DNA of 64,000 bases from Tethya wilhelma (lineage: Eukaryota > Porifera > Demospongiae > Tethyida > Tethyidae), in contig CAXIPT010000052.1 in NCBI GenBank assembly GCA_964030475.1, forward strand, positions 32,929-96,928, read 5' to 3'. The first letter of the stretch is position 1; each line of letters begins with the position of its first letter. A program made the translations under genes and the position numbers. This document shows positions 1 to 11,837 of the stretch, piece after piece. The notes beneath the pieces are model-generated. The model was not told where the DNA came from. It worked only from the letters and a program-made list of their open reading frames with translations, and made no database searches.

Positions 1-804
1 TATCAAGAAAGGGGGGAGAACAAACCCAGAAGCCGACACGCACGTGAGTACTGTATGTGTCTTTCCCTTTTCTCCTGATGTTATACTCCAGACATTCTTA
101 CGTCCCATTTCTGTAACGACTTTTCCACCTTTATGTACAATGGTGACACCAGTTTCATCCATGTTGAATATATTCATTGGTTTATTCAAAACATTCAGTT
201 TTGCACACACAGCTGCCAGTTTTCCAAAAAAATCAGAAATAATCTCACAATTAGCACTAGCTGCTCGGGCACGAGAGAGCTGTTGAGTGGTGCGTAAAGT
301 TAGTCGTGGATGCCTTGATCTAAACCCATCAAACCATGCTCTCCCGGCAGCGCCATCTGTGAATGGATGACTCCTTCCACTAGCTTCAACAATCTTGTAC
401 GCAACAACCATGACATCAGTTCTTGACAAACCGAAGCCCATATCTGCCATTTTGAGGCAATATGTAGCTAGTTCATTTTCTTCCTGAGCAGTAAGAACAG
501 TTGGTGGCCCGCTTCGGCATTCTAAATCTACCTTTTCAGTTACTCTTCTTCTAAGGGTCTCGTATGGTAGGTTGTACAACCTAGATGCTTCACGCACACC
601 CATTCCACCTTTAACTTGCTGTAAGGCAGCAGCCATGCTCTCCTTAGACCACTGCTTTCTAGTAACCTGCGTAAGTCAATTGGATTCTAATTAAAGATCA
701 TCCAGTTTGCAAAAATTTTTTTAAGTATAACTTAGATTGAACATGCAAGTAATCCAAAGGTATCTTTAGGTACTCACCTTGAGCTGAATATCTTTGCTTG
801 CCAT
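1..804 (-). CDS. Tigger/pogo-type DDE transposase-like gene, 5' part (runs off the window)
   Basis: Two exons on the minus strand: 804-778 (starts MASKDIQLK, donor GTGAGTA) and 666-1, which stays open to the window edge. The N-terminus reads as a psq-type helix-turn-helix (KQWSKESMAAALQQVKGG), followed by a second DNA-binding stretch containing GRAWFDGFRSRHP, as in CENP-B-type HTH domains. Further on lies NIFNMDETGV, the position of the first catalytic aspartate of DDE endonucleases of the Tc1/mariner-pogo superfamily. The remaining catalytic acids would lie beyond base 1. Members of this family cut and paste DNA in the nucleus or are domesticated as host DNA-binding proteins; the intact frame and an intron make either reading possible. 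No terminal inverted repeats could be checked because one end is missing. Confidence 0.8.
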
Positions 805-2367
805 ATTACTCGTTCTTTTCCCACTTCTGGAACACACGTACAGATCAACACATGAACGAGTTGACCTCGTGCAAGGTCGAAGATCGACTAATGCGCATGC
901 GCATAATTTGGGATCTATGATTGGGAAGGGGAGTGACCTAAGGCATCGATTATCTATGCCTAAGTAAAGTATATTAGGTAAAGAGTGGCTGCCACAAGTT
1001 TGAATGATTTTGGTTCAGGTGACTCATAATACGCACTGACTCACAATACGGACATCTACCTTATTGTTAGTTATCTTTGGTTGTTGTTTTTTTTTTCAAT
1101 TCTAATCTGTGCTTGCATTCACACGTGTGTTAGGAAATATTTATTCTTGTTGCTATTGGACTTTGTTTGCTGCAGAGCGTTTCGGAGGGTGGGGCTGATG
1201 TTGCATGTGCACACCGCGTGATCATAATTTTGCCAAATCAGCAAGTTAGATATGAGTTATGTGTGCAGACGAGAGTCACAGTGCAGATCTAAACAGGTGA
1301 GTATTAAGTGATAACTGTATTACAATAGATTGGACTAATATTAATTGATTAGAGTTTTAAAAGTATCTATCATATTAAATTTTGTCTGTTGGTATGATGT
1401 TCATTCCAGCGAGAGCCAAGCTTGTTGATCCACACTGTTTCTCTTTCATTGAGTTGATCTTCCACTTTTTCATCCTCTCTAGGTGATCTAGAGGGATGAC
1501 GGAGATCTCCCCGGGACCACACTCCTGACGGCTGCCTGGGGGAGTTGTTTTCGGCTTGAAGTGCCAGGTTAGTGGGTGATTGTTTCTACTGTGAAGTATT
1601 TTGTTGAGATATTTCTCTATTCTCCATCTTATGCTTTTGTGTGGTTTGGCCTACATAATGTGTAAACATTGGATTAAGTATACTCCGTCTCTTTTTGTGC
1701 GAGAGATGGGGACTCCATTGTACTTAATAAATAATTATTATTGTGTCTTGTTTTGCGTGGTTACTTGTTACAAATTGTTGAGTGTTTAATTTAGGGACAG
1801 AGGTGATAGCTTCTACTGTTGCATCTTCACGTGTTTGGACTTTCTATTTGAAGAGATTGAACAGCCTGGGTTTCTTTGGAGCTGTAGGTGAGTCTGTATG
1901 TCCGGAGTCTGCGTTAGTGCTTTCCTATTTGGGGTTTACTTCTTACTAAGATTTCTCTTAGTGATCTGTTCTTTCTGTGAGCGACATTGGGTGGTTCTGG
2001 GAAAATTCTTTTAAGTTCTGGGTTGGATGACACTATAGGCCAGTGTTTTAGTATTTCCTTGGTAGACTGACTAACGTCAGTCAGCGTTAGGCTACACACC
2101 AGGTTTGGGGGTTGCCTGGTTTGGGGGTTGCCTGGGCATCCCTGGGTGTGTCCATGACTGGATTGTCGTTTAGATTATGCTTTGGACAGCATTTTATTGT
2201 GCTGTGATAGTGTTAATTTTCTCTTTTGAAGGTCAAAAGGTCAATCCGTGAGATGTGTCCAGCTGGTTTAAATGACACTCAGAGTAAAGTGCGATCAACC
2301 GTAGTAATACAAAATGACATCATGATTAAATAATTCTATGATGTAATGTTGCTGACTTGTTTCCCAG
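805..2367. repeat. non-coding repeat block; copy 1 of a dispersed ~1.1-kb repeat
   Basis: No gene recognised. About 1063-2190 is the fullest copy of a repeat that recurs in pieces: 6783-7340 matches its left part (the stretch with ttcacacgtgtgttaggaaa and the tract ending ttttcggcttgaagtgccag), and 5210-5720 matches its right part (gagatggggactccat through ggttgcctgggcatccctgg). No transposase or reverse transcriptase frame was seen, so it may be a non-autonomous element. The copies differ by scattered substitutions and small indels, so they are not recent duplicates. Confidence 0.6.
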
Positions 2368-2650
2368 GCATATGCCATCTCGGCCATAGCACACTGGGAT
2401 TGGCCTGAAGATTGGCCTTACCTGTTCAAGCAGCTCGTCCTAGCTGGGCCTGGGTTCAGGACAACCTCATCTTGTACACCGAGTAATGAGAGTGTTATCA
2501 GGTGAGAAGTTGAGAAACAAACCAATCTCTTTACGTTTCTAACCTCTCCTTGTCATCTTGCTACTAATTATCTCCCCAGAGTTCTCTCAAGATGTCAGCG
2601 ACACCCAGATGACTTATGTTGCGCCTGTAATCCTACCGCACCTGCTAAAG
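2368..2650 (+). pseudogene. IPO9: importin-9-like fragment, frameshifted
   Basis: Two exon-like blocks with good splice sites. Block 2368-2501 encodes [20 protein letters not shown], closely matching the importin-beta family member importin-9 ([14 protein letters not shown] in the vertebrate protein). Its end, VHRVMRVLS, is in the +1 frame, so a frameshift lies near 2440-2460. Block 2580-2650 continues EFSQDVSDTQMTYVAPVILP in the correct phase and ends at a GTAAAA donor. The rest of the ~1000-residue HEAT-repeat importin is absent within the window. A second copy of the end of the second block is at 5101-5140. I read this as a relic of the nuclear import receptor gene, not a working gene; an assembly error at the frameshift is the alternative. 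Confidence 0.7.
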
Positions 2651-3377
2651 GTAAAATTTCTGTATTTGATTTTGTCCGCTCCTATTTTTGTTGCCAGCTA
2701 AGGTGACTTTTGTTGCTTGTGCTGCTTGTATGTCCATGTGGCCTTCCTTGTCTGTGAATAGCACAGCTAGAAGGTAGCTAACATGTTTCGTACATGGTGT
2801 AAGCTCTGCTCTTGGAGCAGTTGATTACTACCGCCATACCAGGATCAGGTGTGCACTTGCATTTTATGAGTCACCTGCTAATAATGAATTATCAATGTAA
2901 AGAATTGAACCATTTGCCCAAGGTGGGGTAGGCACGCACAAACTACTGGTACCAATAAATACGTAGCTCTTTCTTAGGCCAATCTAGTGGTGAAGGTTTT
3001 GTTATCAAAGTATTGCTGAGATATGGACTTTTTTATTCCAACTTCCTTATAATAATTATCATTAAACATCTTTCTTATTCTATTTGGTGGCCTTCTTGTC
3101 TGTGTATATCAGAGCAATGCAAGAAGGCAGCATTTATCTCTGGTTAGTTATTAACTTGCAACCTACTGTACCATTGTTATACATGTGTTAAAATTGAATT
3201 AGAATAGTCTTGTCCCTTTGCTCAAACTGTGTAATAAATTTTTAATATCTATGCTTTAATCAAGGGCATATAAACTTTAATGAATTCCCTTCAATAGTTT
3301 CTACTTATTATTTTCCTTGGCTACATGAATCATTGTTCCCATGCCAACTGTTGTCATCCATTGCTGTGTTCCCCAGG
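2651..3377 (+). repeat. non-coding, includes a fragment of the ~600-bp dispersed repeat
   Basis: No coding signal. Around 2930-3060 it contains the tract cttaggccaatctagtggt, which marks the left part of the dispersed repeat seen several times in the BCAS3 intron (see 27239-32103). The rest looks like anonymous AT-rich DNA. Confidence 0.5.
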
Positions 3378-4810
3378 TGTTTGTGTGGAAGGAGATAGAC
3401 TATAGTGGTCTGTTGTGATAAGTTCATCTCTCTTTCTCCCTCCCCAGGTGTTTGTGTGGAAGGAGATAGACTATGGTGGTATGAGTGAGAAGGAGAAGCA
3501 ACTGTTGGTCCAGGAGGTGAACCTTCTGATGGAGTTGAGACATCCTCACATCGTCCGTTACCATGACAGGATCAACCCTCTACATCATCATGAAGTACTG
3601 CCAGGGAGGCAACCTGGCCACTCTCATCGCTAGGGCCAGGCAGCACAAGTGAGGCACATTGTGTGAGGGAGGGGTGGGGAGAGATGGGAGGGATGGAATA
3701 GATTGAGCTCTCACTATTATGTAAAATGAGTCGCGTATGGCAAAAATGTATTGAGCAATATGTAGAAACTGGCAGCTGTTATTTACTTGCGTATGGCAGA
3801 AATAACTAACTCTAGTATCACTTCAAAATACTTTCTCTTTTGATGGCGTTGATTACGTCAGTCTAGGAAGGTTGTATGAAGCTGGGATTTGTACCATTGC
3901 AATCAGCACAATAAGATCTTTCAAATGATGTAGTACGTCACTAAATTTGCATTTATCAAGTTTGTCTGATACCATGAACTACAGCTCATGGTTGAGTGAG
4001 ATTTTGCCATTTTCAAACTTTTCAAATCAAGGACACCATTTTAAAGATCTCTTGAGCTGATTGCAATGGTTCCAGCTCCATCATTATACGGCCTTTGTAT
4101 GAAGTCAAGCATTGTACGTGTTAAGATCAACACATTGATTGCGAGTATCTTTATGGATAGAAAATAAAGGAACTTATGATACTAAAAATCCAGTTGGTTT
4201 GAGAATGCCGGTAGAAAAAAATTGAATAACTTTCTAAGTATCCAACCGATTTCAAAATTTCAAGCTCCATTGGAAAGCACTTGTTCTCCCCGTTCTTTTG
4301 ATTGCTTTTCCAGCTTCCTACGCCCTACCAGTCAATAGTTAATGACATCACAATCCTTGTAAGTTAAGTGAGTGTCAAATGTGAATATCATTAAAGCAAA
4401 TGCAGGTGCGTATACCAGCTAGCAAGTTTGATGATATTCACATTTGACACCCACTTAACTTACAAGGTTTGTGATGTCATTCAGTCAAAACGTGTGTGCA
4501 ATACTTCATGTATGTAGTTGCTACTCTCCTTAATACACTCTTCATACCAACTATTGTAGCTATTGATGTTTCTGTTATTGATGACATCATCCCTCCTCAG
4601 GAGCAGCTGATGGAGCAGTCGTACGACGAGAGGAGTGACCTGTGGTCTCTAGGCTGCCTCCTCTATGAGCTGACCTCCCTGACCCCTCCCTTCAATGCCT
4701 CCACCCAGAGGGAGCTATCGGCCTGTGTGAGGGAGGGGAGGTACCGACCCTTGCCCCACCACTTCAGCCACCACCTCAGGGAGATCATACAAGCACTGCT
4801 GAGGTCAAAG
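3378..4810 (+). pseudogene. NEK2-like protein kinase remnant
   Basis: Exon 3448-3648 encodes VFVWKEIDYGGMSEKEKQLL and NLLMELRHPHIVRYHDRI, matching the N-lobe of NIMA-related kinase 2 (beta3 lysine region and alphaC helix). After DRI the homology continues in the +1 frame (STLYIIMKYCQGGNLATLIA), a few codons having been lost, so the exon is frameshifted. Exon 4601-4810 gives a C-lobe segment, SYDERSDLWSLGCLLYELTS, ending at a GTGAGG donor. The glycine loop, the HRD catalytic loop and the DFG motif are nowhere between or around them; 3.65-4.60 kb is repeat DNA. The 3' splice site and first 30-odd bases of the first exon also occur as a duplicate at about 3371-3409. Without catalytic elements this cannot be an active kinase. 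Confidence 0.72.
4343..4479. repeat. inverted repeat (hairpin), ~49-bp arms
   Basis: Left arm 4343-4392 (begins tgacatcacaatccttgta) is the reverse complement of right arm 4431-4479 with only a few mismatches; the loop is about 38 bases. It sits inside the NEK-like remnant, between its two surviving exons, and looks like a small foldback or MITE insertion. Confidence 0.75.
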
Positions 4811-7369
4811 GTGAGGCATAATTATTATATCTAAAGTCCATCTGGTTTGGTAGAAAAAAATTGAATAACTTTCTAAATATCCAATTGATTTCAAAATAGA
4901 CCTTTTCGTTTAACATGTTAAGGAATGCAATTATTGCAAAATGAATTGCTGGCTACATCCGTAGTAGTTTAAGCCCCACCCACCAACGTTTTTCCTATTG
5001 CTCCAATACAATAATCACGCGTGCATATGCCAGTGTACATACCGATTATTCTAAAACAGCGAATGTCACGTAAAACTGCAGTCTTTTGGCTACCTCGTGG
5101 CCTTATGTAGCGCCTGTAATCCTACCGCACCTGCTAAAGGTCATAGTTCTGACGTGTACAGTGTGAGGAGAGCAGTCCACATCTTTAACACGATGGCTTC
5201 CCTCATGTGTGCATTGGATTAGGTATACTACGTCTCTTTTTGTGCGAGAGATGGGGACTCCATCGTACTTAATATGGTGTCATGTTTTGTCGTGGTTAAT
5301 TATTACAAATGGTTAATATAGGACGGAGGTGGTAGTTTCTACCGTTGCATCTTCGCACGTTTGGACTTTCTGCTTAAAGAGATTGAACAGCCTGGGTTTC
5401 TTTGGAGCTGGAGGTGAGTCTGTATGTCCGGGGTGTGCGTTTAGTGACTGCCCGTTTCCTATTTTTGGTAGTTACCTTCTTACTAAGATTTCTCTTAGTG
5501 ATCTGTTCTTTCTGTGAGCGACAGTGGGTGGTTCTGGGAAAATTCTTTTAAGTTCTGGGTTGGATGACACTATTGGCCATTCTTTTAGTATTTCCTTGGT
5601 AGACTGACTAACGTCAGTCAGTGTTAGGCTACACACCAGGTTTGGGGGTTGCCTGGGCATCCCTGGGTGTGTCCATGACTGAATTGTCATTTAGATTATG
5701 CTTTGGACAGCATTAGCTTTGTATCCCCTGTCCACTAGTATCCCAGTGTTGTATTGTACTATTTGACCACTAACATAAGCACAGCGTGGCCCATGCCTCT
5801 GTCTAAGAAAATAGAAGGTTGGCTGCCACTGCTGCCATTCCAATGTGTGTCTGAGTGGTATAGTGCTAGCGTTCGCTGTACACATAATTTGCTTACATAC
5901 ATTTTTATGTTTCCACATATAGAAACTAATGATAGAGCAATTTGAATGGTTGCACCATTGTTTTCTCCGAGAAATGCTCTCATTTTTTAATCTAGATATC
6001 ATCCAGTTCACAGATAATCCAGTTTTCTTTCATCATTGAATGATTAGCTATTTATTCTTTGTTGTTAGTGAAGCTGAAGGTTGTTCTTACAGCTCCTTTT
6101 AATATCCAAAAGTGCTGTAATGTATTATTGCTATTATAGGAAGATATCCAAATTCCCCGTGTTTACCGGGAAATAGAGCATGCGCAAACAGTGTGTACCA
6201 GGTCGTCTCCCTTCTTTTGATGGGAGGGGCCTGCGTATGAGGCTAGTCTGGCACATGTTGGCCAGACTCTCTAGTTTATAGGTAATGTGGTTAACCAAAC
6301 AGTATGCACTTGCCATTGCATAATAGTTGTATACCATATACACTCTAATTAAGGCACCCCTCCAAATATTGGCCACCAGTCCCGTTCCCTGTAGGCGCTC
6401 CAACCACACCAAACTATATTGGAAAACTGCGCCACCTGCACTCATTTTTTGACCTCCCAAAAACGTGCTTTCCAGAGGTCATACTTATTCTTTAGTGGTG
6501 CTTTAATTACTGAGACTCTATACGGTAAACAGTTATTATATCAATCTTTCTCTGTCTCTCTAGGTTATTTCCTCAATCTCTGGGATCCAATAGAGACTCC
6601 TGAGCTGTTGGTGTGCATTGGAAGGTGCCACTCGAAAGTGTGACACCACAAAACTATCTTGCTGTACGGTATAAAATAGGTTAGGCAACTGAGGAATTCA
6701 GGATCCACCATGGGTCACTTCTTTAAGCTCTGGTTTTACGCATTACTAGAGCAAAACTTTTGATTTATGTTTTATAAATACTGTTAGTTATCTTTAGTAT
6801 GTTTTTTGTTCAATTCTGTACTTGCATTCACACGTGTGTTAGGAAATCTTTTTATTGTTGTTGCTACTGGACTTTGTTTCTGCTGGCAGAGCGTTTAGGA
6901 GGGTGGGGCTGATGTTGCATGTGCACACCGCGTGATCTTTTAAGTGAGTATTAATGATAACTGTATTACGGGTAATTGATTAGAGCTTTAAATGCATGTA
7001 TCATATTTGTCTGTTGGTATGATGTTCATTCCAGCGTGCCTACAAGAGCCGAGCTTGCTGATCCGCACTGTTTCTCTCTCTTCAGTGAGCTGATCTTCCA
7101 GTTTTTCATCTTAGTGTTGCCTCTCTAGGCTATAGGTGATCTAGAGGGAGGACGGAGATCTACACGTGACCACACTCCTGGCGGCTGTCTGGAGGAGTTG
7201 TTTTCGGCTTGAAGTGCCAGGTTAGTGGGTAATTGTTTCTACTGTGAAGTATTTTGTCGAGATGTTTCTCTATTCTCCATCTTATGCTTTTGTGTGGTTT
7301 GGCCTACATATTGTTTGTTACATTGGATTAGGTATACTACGTTATTTTAAATTTAGTATTGTACAACTT
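4811..7369. repeat. gene-free dispersed-repeat region
   Basis: Nothing here codes convincingly. 4840-4900 carries the tract gaataactttctaaatatcc, also found at about 4215-4280 and 20395-20490 (a small dispersed repeat). 5101-5140 repeats the end of the importin-9 fragment (PYVAPVILPHLLK). 5210-5720 and 6783-7340 are the two half-copies of the repeat at 1063-2190. 5740-6120 is a copy of the ~600-bp repeat family of the BCAS3 intron (ends with the tract agatatcatccagttcacag and a ctgtaatgtattattg tail). Confidence 0.6.
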
Positions 7370-7966
7370 GCACACAGTATTGAGTTATGCAGGTCATCTT
7401 TTGTGTCTCCATCTCCTAATAAGGTAATATATAAAGATTTGTCGATTGCATACAGCTATGTATCATTTTATTTATTTATTCTCTCCACAATATGTTCACT
7501 ATGGCATGTGCCTGAACCTCTGGAGGTCATCTTGTGCAGCTGCATATGCCATTAATAGGGAAGTAACGATTCAATGACATCATGACTCATTCTTATTAAA
7601 TGCTCTCTCTACAACATACACACATGCTTTTGGGTTAACAAGTCATCTTGCAGTTTGTCCAATGCATTGGTAAGAACTTTTTAAATTGGTCATTGCTATC
7701 CAGTTTACAGTCAATACAGGACTGTACTGTACAACTTGCACACACTGCCATTGAGTTGTGGAGGTCATCTTGTGTGTCTGCATCTCCTAAGGTAATATAA
7801 AGATTTCTCTATTGCACCCAGCTATCGTTTTTTTTTTTCATTCTCTCCACAAATATGTTTGCTGCGGCATCTGCCTGCACCTCTGGAAGTCATCTTGTCA
7901 GTGCAACTGCACATGCCATTAAAAGGGAAGGATTGTTAGTCACTCACAACCACTATTCTAATTAAT

Positions 7967-8015
<49 letters not shown>

Positions 8016-9195
8016 AAGACTTGTGTATTCAGCTAGTCCTCCAGGCCATGGCTAAGGTAAGAACTTTCAAGTTATTCTCACACACTCTTGTTCAAACACT
8101 TCAACAACATGCACACACTGATTTTTACTTGTGGAAACTGTCGTGTGTCACTACATACCTATAAGGCAAGACTATCTCTCGGTCACACTCATTCTTGTTT
8201 CACATTCTCTCTAAAACATGCACACTGTTCCCCTGTGCGTATAGACGAACTGTGAAGGTCATCTTGTGTGAGATCTGACAAGTTAGGTGAGGACTAGCAA
8301 TGACTCAGTTTATCATCCCTGTTATTTATATACCATGGCTGTACACATGACATTGNAAGTTCAAGTTCTCATTTTATTTGCCATGTATTGATTTTCCAGC
8401 CAGCAAATCAAGCAAATTAGCCAAAGCAGTAGACTCACTGGTAAGTTTTTCTATTTCGTTTTGACCCCAGTAATATTGACACTTGGCCCCTCCCACCCCA
8501 TGCACACAACTCATGAGTTGACCTAGGAGATTCCCTGGAAACTGGAGTCATCTTGGCAGTATGTCTGTCTCTCCTTATAAAGTAAGAATCTAAGTTGCTC
8601 ACACCTATCTTGTTTTATAATACTGTACAACTTGCACACACTGATTTGAGTATGAAGGTCATCTTGTGTACCATGTGTCCTAATTAAGGTAATAAAAAGA
8701 CCTCTCAATTGCTCACAGCTATCATTCTTGTTCATTCTCTTTACAATATTATGTTTACTACAACATGTGCCTGAACCTCTGGAGGTCATCTGGTGCAACT
8801 GCACATGTGATGAAAAAGGAAGTAATGATTCAATGACATCATGACTCATTCTATTAATGCTCTCTCTACAACATACACACATACTTTGAAGCTAACAAGT
8901 CTTCTTGCAGTTTGTACCAATGCAAGGTAAGAAATCTTCAAGCTGCTCACAACTGAATTTAATCTGTACAAATACACACACCACCATTGAGTTTCAGAGC
9001 CTGGTCATCTTGTGTGCCTGCACTGATGTCCTAAGGTAATGTAAAGCTTTCTCAATTGCATACAGCTATCATTTTTATTCATTCTCTCCACAATATGTTT
9101 GCTGTGGCATGTGCCTGCACCTCTGGAGGTCATCTTGTCAGTACAACTGCACATATGCCATTAGTGACTCACAACCCGTATTCTAATTAATGCTT

Positions 9196-9245
<50 letters not shown>

Positions 9246-9960
9246 CCCTCCCTCCCTCCACACATCTCGAGACTTGTGCATTCAGCTAGTCCTCCAGGCC
9301 GTGGCTAAGGTAAGAACTTTCAAGTTACTCTCACACTCTTGTTCAAACACTTCAACAACATGCACACACTGATTTTTGCTTGTGGAAACTGCCATGTGTG
9401 CCTCTGCACATACCTATGAGGTAAATTAAGACTCTATCTCTCTCAGTCACAAATCATTCTTGTTTCATATTCTCTCTAAATTTAACATGCACACTGTTCC
9501 CCTGTGCATATAGACGAACTGTGAAGGTCATCTTGTGTGAGATCTGACAAGTTAGGTGAGGACTAGCAATGACTCAGTTTATCATCCCTGTTATTTACAT
9601 ACCATGGCTGTACACATGACACTGTTTTGAGTCCTAGAAGCTGTGTGTGTGTCCATGCCAGGCAGCCTGTAAGGTAAGGATTAATTATCACAGTCACCAT
9701 TATATCATTTCATTCACTACTACATGCACACACACAGTTGAGTTGTGGGAGCCAGTCTCATGTCTGTTCTAAGGTATGGAGCCTCAACCTTGCACTCCCA
9801 TTGTTCACAAACTGTTACATGTGCACACACCATCTTGAGATTTAGAGCCAGAGGTAAAGCTGAGCCATCTATTATGTAGGAAGGAATTATAATAAAATCT
9901 AATGCAGACTTTCAGTGTATAAAGTATATATAAGAATTTTTGTGTTTTTTTTTGAAAATA
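7370..9960. repeat. degenerate array of units with a GTCATCTTGTG core
   Basis: A run of roughly 100-300-base units sharing the words gaggtcatcttgtg, gcacacactg and aaggtaa. Many units end in a splice-donor-like AAGGTAAG or AGGTGAG. Two larger blocks are close duplicates of one another: about 8018-8350 and about 9262-9620. Two (CT)n tracts interrupt the array at 7968-8009 and 9200-9243, and an N occurs at 8356. No open frame is conserved between units. It may be a satellite-like repeat or a multi-exon non-coding transcript; the sequence alone does not decide. Confidence 0.5.
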
Positions 9961-10400
9961 GCAATATCATTGACGCACTACGTGCTTGGTTTGCGCATGC
10001 GCATTGAATAAATTTACGGAGCACATCTAACAGTATACACTCACTCCAATGGTGTGATTTTGATTTGAAACTATAAAAGGATGAGGAGAGAAAATTATAA
10101 GTTGTGTATACAGGTGAGGGAGGGATGGACATACTAGAGTGTATAATTATATGCTGCAGGTTGAAGCATTTGACAATCAAAGGCGTACGTGTGACATAGA
10201 TAAAGCCAATGCTGTCAATTACTATTCACACATCAAATATGTCCAACTTCATGCACAGATCTAGAGTATCGTTACAGTAAACTACGTACATGTATTAATT
10301 ATTTTAATCTCATTGCTAGAGGCCTAACAATTATTCTATTCTACAATATTCATTGTTAAAACAATTTTACGTATAATTATTTAAAAAATGAAAGCATACT
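9961..10400. other. intergenic, no gene recognised
   Basis: Contains a CpG-containing palindromic core gcgcatgcgcat at about 9995-10006 whose surroundings recur at about 36045-36058. The rest is AT-rich and anonymous, ending at the stop codon of the FADD-like gene. Confidence 0.4.
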
Positions 10401-11779
10401 TTATGCAAAATATTTATGGACAATGGCCATTAGTTTCATTTCAGTCAATGCTCCCTTGAGGGCGTGGCCAGTAGCCGCATCCCCCCTCAGGCTCTTCCAC
10501 CTGCAGAGGTGAGAGGAAAGATGAACAGAGAGAGGTGAGAGGAAAGATGAACAAAGAGAGGTGAGAGGAAAGATGAACAGAGAGAGGTGAGGGGAAAGAT
10601 GAACAGAGTGAGGTGAGAGGAAAGATGAACAGAGAGAGGTGAGAGGAAAGATGAACAGAGAGAGGTGAGAGGAAAGATGAACAGAGAGAGCTAGTCTCGT
10701 AACTCTTCCAATCCTCACTTGAGCAAAGCCTGAAGAGAAGCTTCTTTCAAATCACCAAAGTTGGCTTGGTGAATGGACTGGATAGTAACCTCATCGAGCC
10801 CAAGATGGCGTACCACCATCTTCCAATCTCTGCCAATCTACAGAACACGACTAGAGTAAACCAGCATCTGGAGCATACAACGTACACCCACCTCTTCTGA
10901 TACCAGCTGCAGTTGGCGGATGTCAATTGTGTCTTGAATTTTAGAGGGAGCAAAATCATTTACTAGATACGAGACAGAGAGCAAACCAGTGCATGTTTGA
11001 GCAGTAGGCATTAAAGACATGATAGTGCTGCCTACGATAATAGTCAGTGTTGCTAGGTAGAGCTCATACTGACACAGGCTAAAGTAATGGGCAGGTTTTC
11101 CCGGCAGCGTTAGTTTACGGACAATAATTATGACAATCATAGAAGTTTCAGTTAGTTATTATATACAAGTCTTGCTAGCCAGACCTCATATGCGCATGTT
11201 GAATGTTATCAAAACATGCATGTTGAAAGTTTTACGATTGTCAAATTGTCTGCAAACTACTGTATAGCTAGATATTTTCGAGGAGTAAAATTTTTGCGGA
11301 AAGGCTTATTTTTGTTTTTGCGGATCGCCAACGATCCATAAAAACAGCAAAATTTATACTCCTCAAAAACTTCTAGCTATATGGTAATGCTGTCCGGAAA
11401 CCCGCTCATCACTCTATGTGTTCGAAAGTATAAATACCTTGTAGTTTTGATGTGTAGTCTGTGACCAGCTTAGCGAGGTCTTTCCTCCCAATTGTCTCCA
11501 GTAACTCACACAAGAAATGAGGCTTGTCCGCATTGAAAACATCTGAGTACATGTGTGTGTATTATTATAAGTAGCAATTTTTCTGATTTAATGTGAACTT
11601 TGACCTCTCTCAATGAGAATGTTGAACAGATCAACACCAGAGGAAATGTCTTCGCCTTTATTTTGCACGTGCTCGTAACAAAGGTTCTTTAGGCCTCGGA
11701 CGTCCTCTCTGCCCAGACCATCGCTCACTTGAATGAGAAGTTTTCGAAACTCAAACTTCTTTCGATTCACCTCTGCCAT
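10401..11779 (-). CDS. FADD: FADD-like adaptor: death effector domain plus death domain
   Basis: Five exons: 11779-11605, 11542-11438, 10962-10892, 10837-10719, 10500-10401; the phases fit and the sum is 570 nt (189 aa, human FADD is 208). Residues ~9-93 form a death effector domain (FEFRKLLIQVSDGL, GREDVRGLKNLC, DLFNILIER, FLCELLETIGRKDLAKLV). Residues ~110-185 form a death domain (IGRDWKMVVRHLGLDE, LQALLKWKSLRG, ALTEMKLMAIVHKYF). DED followed by DD, with nothing else, is the FADD architecture: the DD binds receptor death domains and the DED recruits caspase-8-type proteases. The first donor is GTCAAA, weaker than usual. Intron 2 holds a small MITE and intron 4 a 26-bp minisatellite. The gene is divergent from the ETAA1-like gene, 58 bp apart. 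Another DED-DD adaptor is possible, but domain order and size favour FADD. Confidence 0.85.
10506..10690. repeat. 26-bp minisatellite in FADD-like intron 4
   Basis: About seven tandem copies of a 26-base unit containing gaggtgagaggaaagatgaa, almost filling the 218-base intron. On the gene strand each unit gives a pyrimidine-rich run upstream of the 3' splice site at 10501-10502. Confidence 0.9.
11260..11384. mobile_element. TA-flanked MITE, CTGTATAGC family
   Basis: Flanked by TA on both sides (258-259 and 385-386 of the 11-kb block). The ends are inverted: ctgtatagctagatattttc at the left, and the reverse complement of the right end (cttctagctatatgg) is closely similar. It lies in intron 2 of the FADD-like gene. 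Related ends occur at 43166, 15031 and 58901-59053. Confidence 0.7.
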
Positions 11780-11837
11780 CTCAAAAATATTTGAAACAAA
11801 TGACGTCATATTTCGCTTAATTTATTTTCAAGTAAGT
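11780..11837. promoter_or_regulatory. 58-bp bidirectional promoter region
   Basis: Only 58 bases separate the two divergent start codons, and they include a CRE-like TGACGTCA (tgacgtcat near 11802). Both genes would have to share control elements unless their 5' UTRs begin inside each other. No TATA box was recognised. Confidence 0.5.

Noticed and set aside
5691..6011. Pair of antisense frames of 106 and 74 codons
   Set aside because: Located in a copy of the ~600-bp dispersed repeat; other copies do not keep the frame.
10401..10718. Apparent 105-codon frame with a repeated serine/leucine product
   Set aside because: It reads through the minisatellite intron; only the last 100 bases are a true exon of the FADD-like gene.
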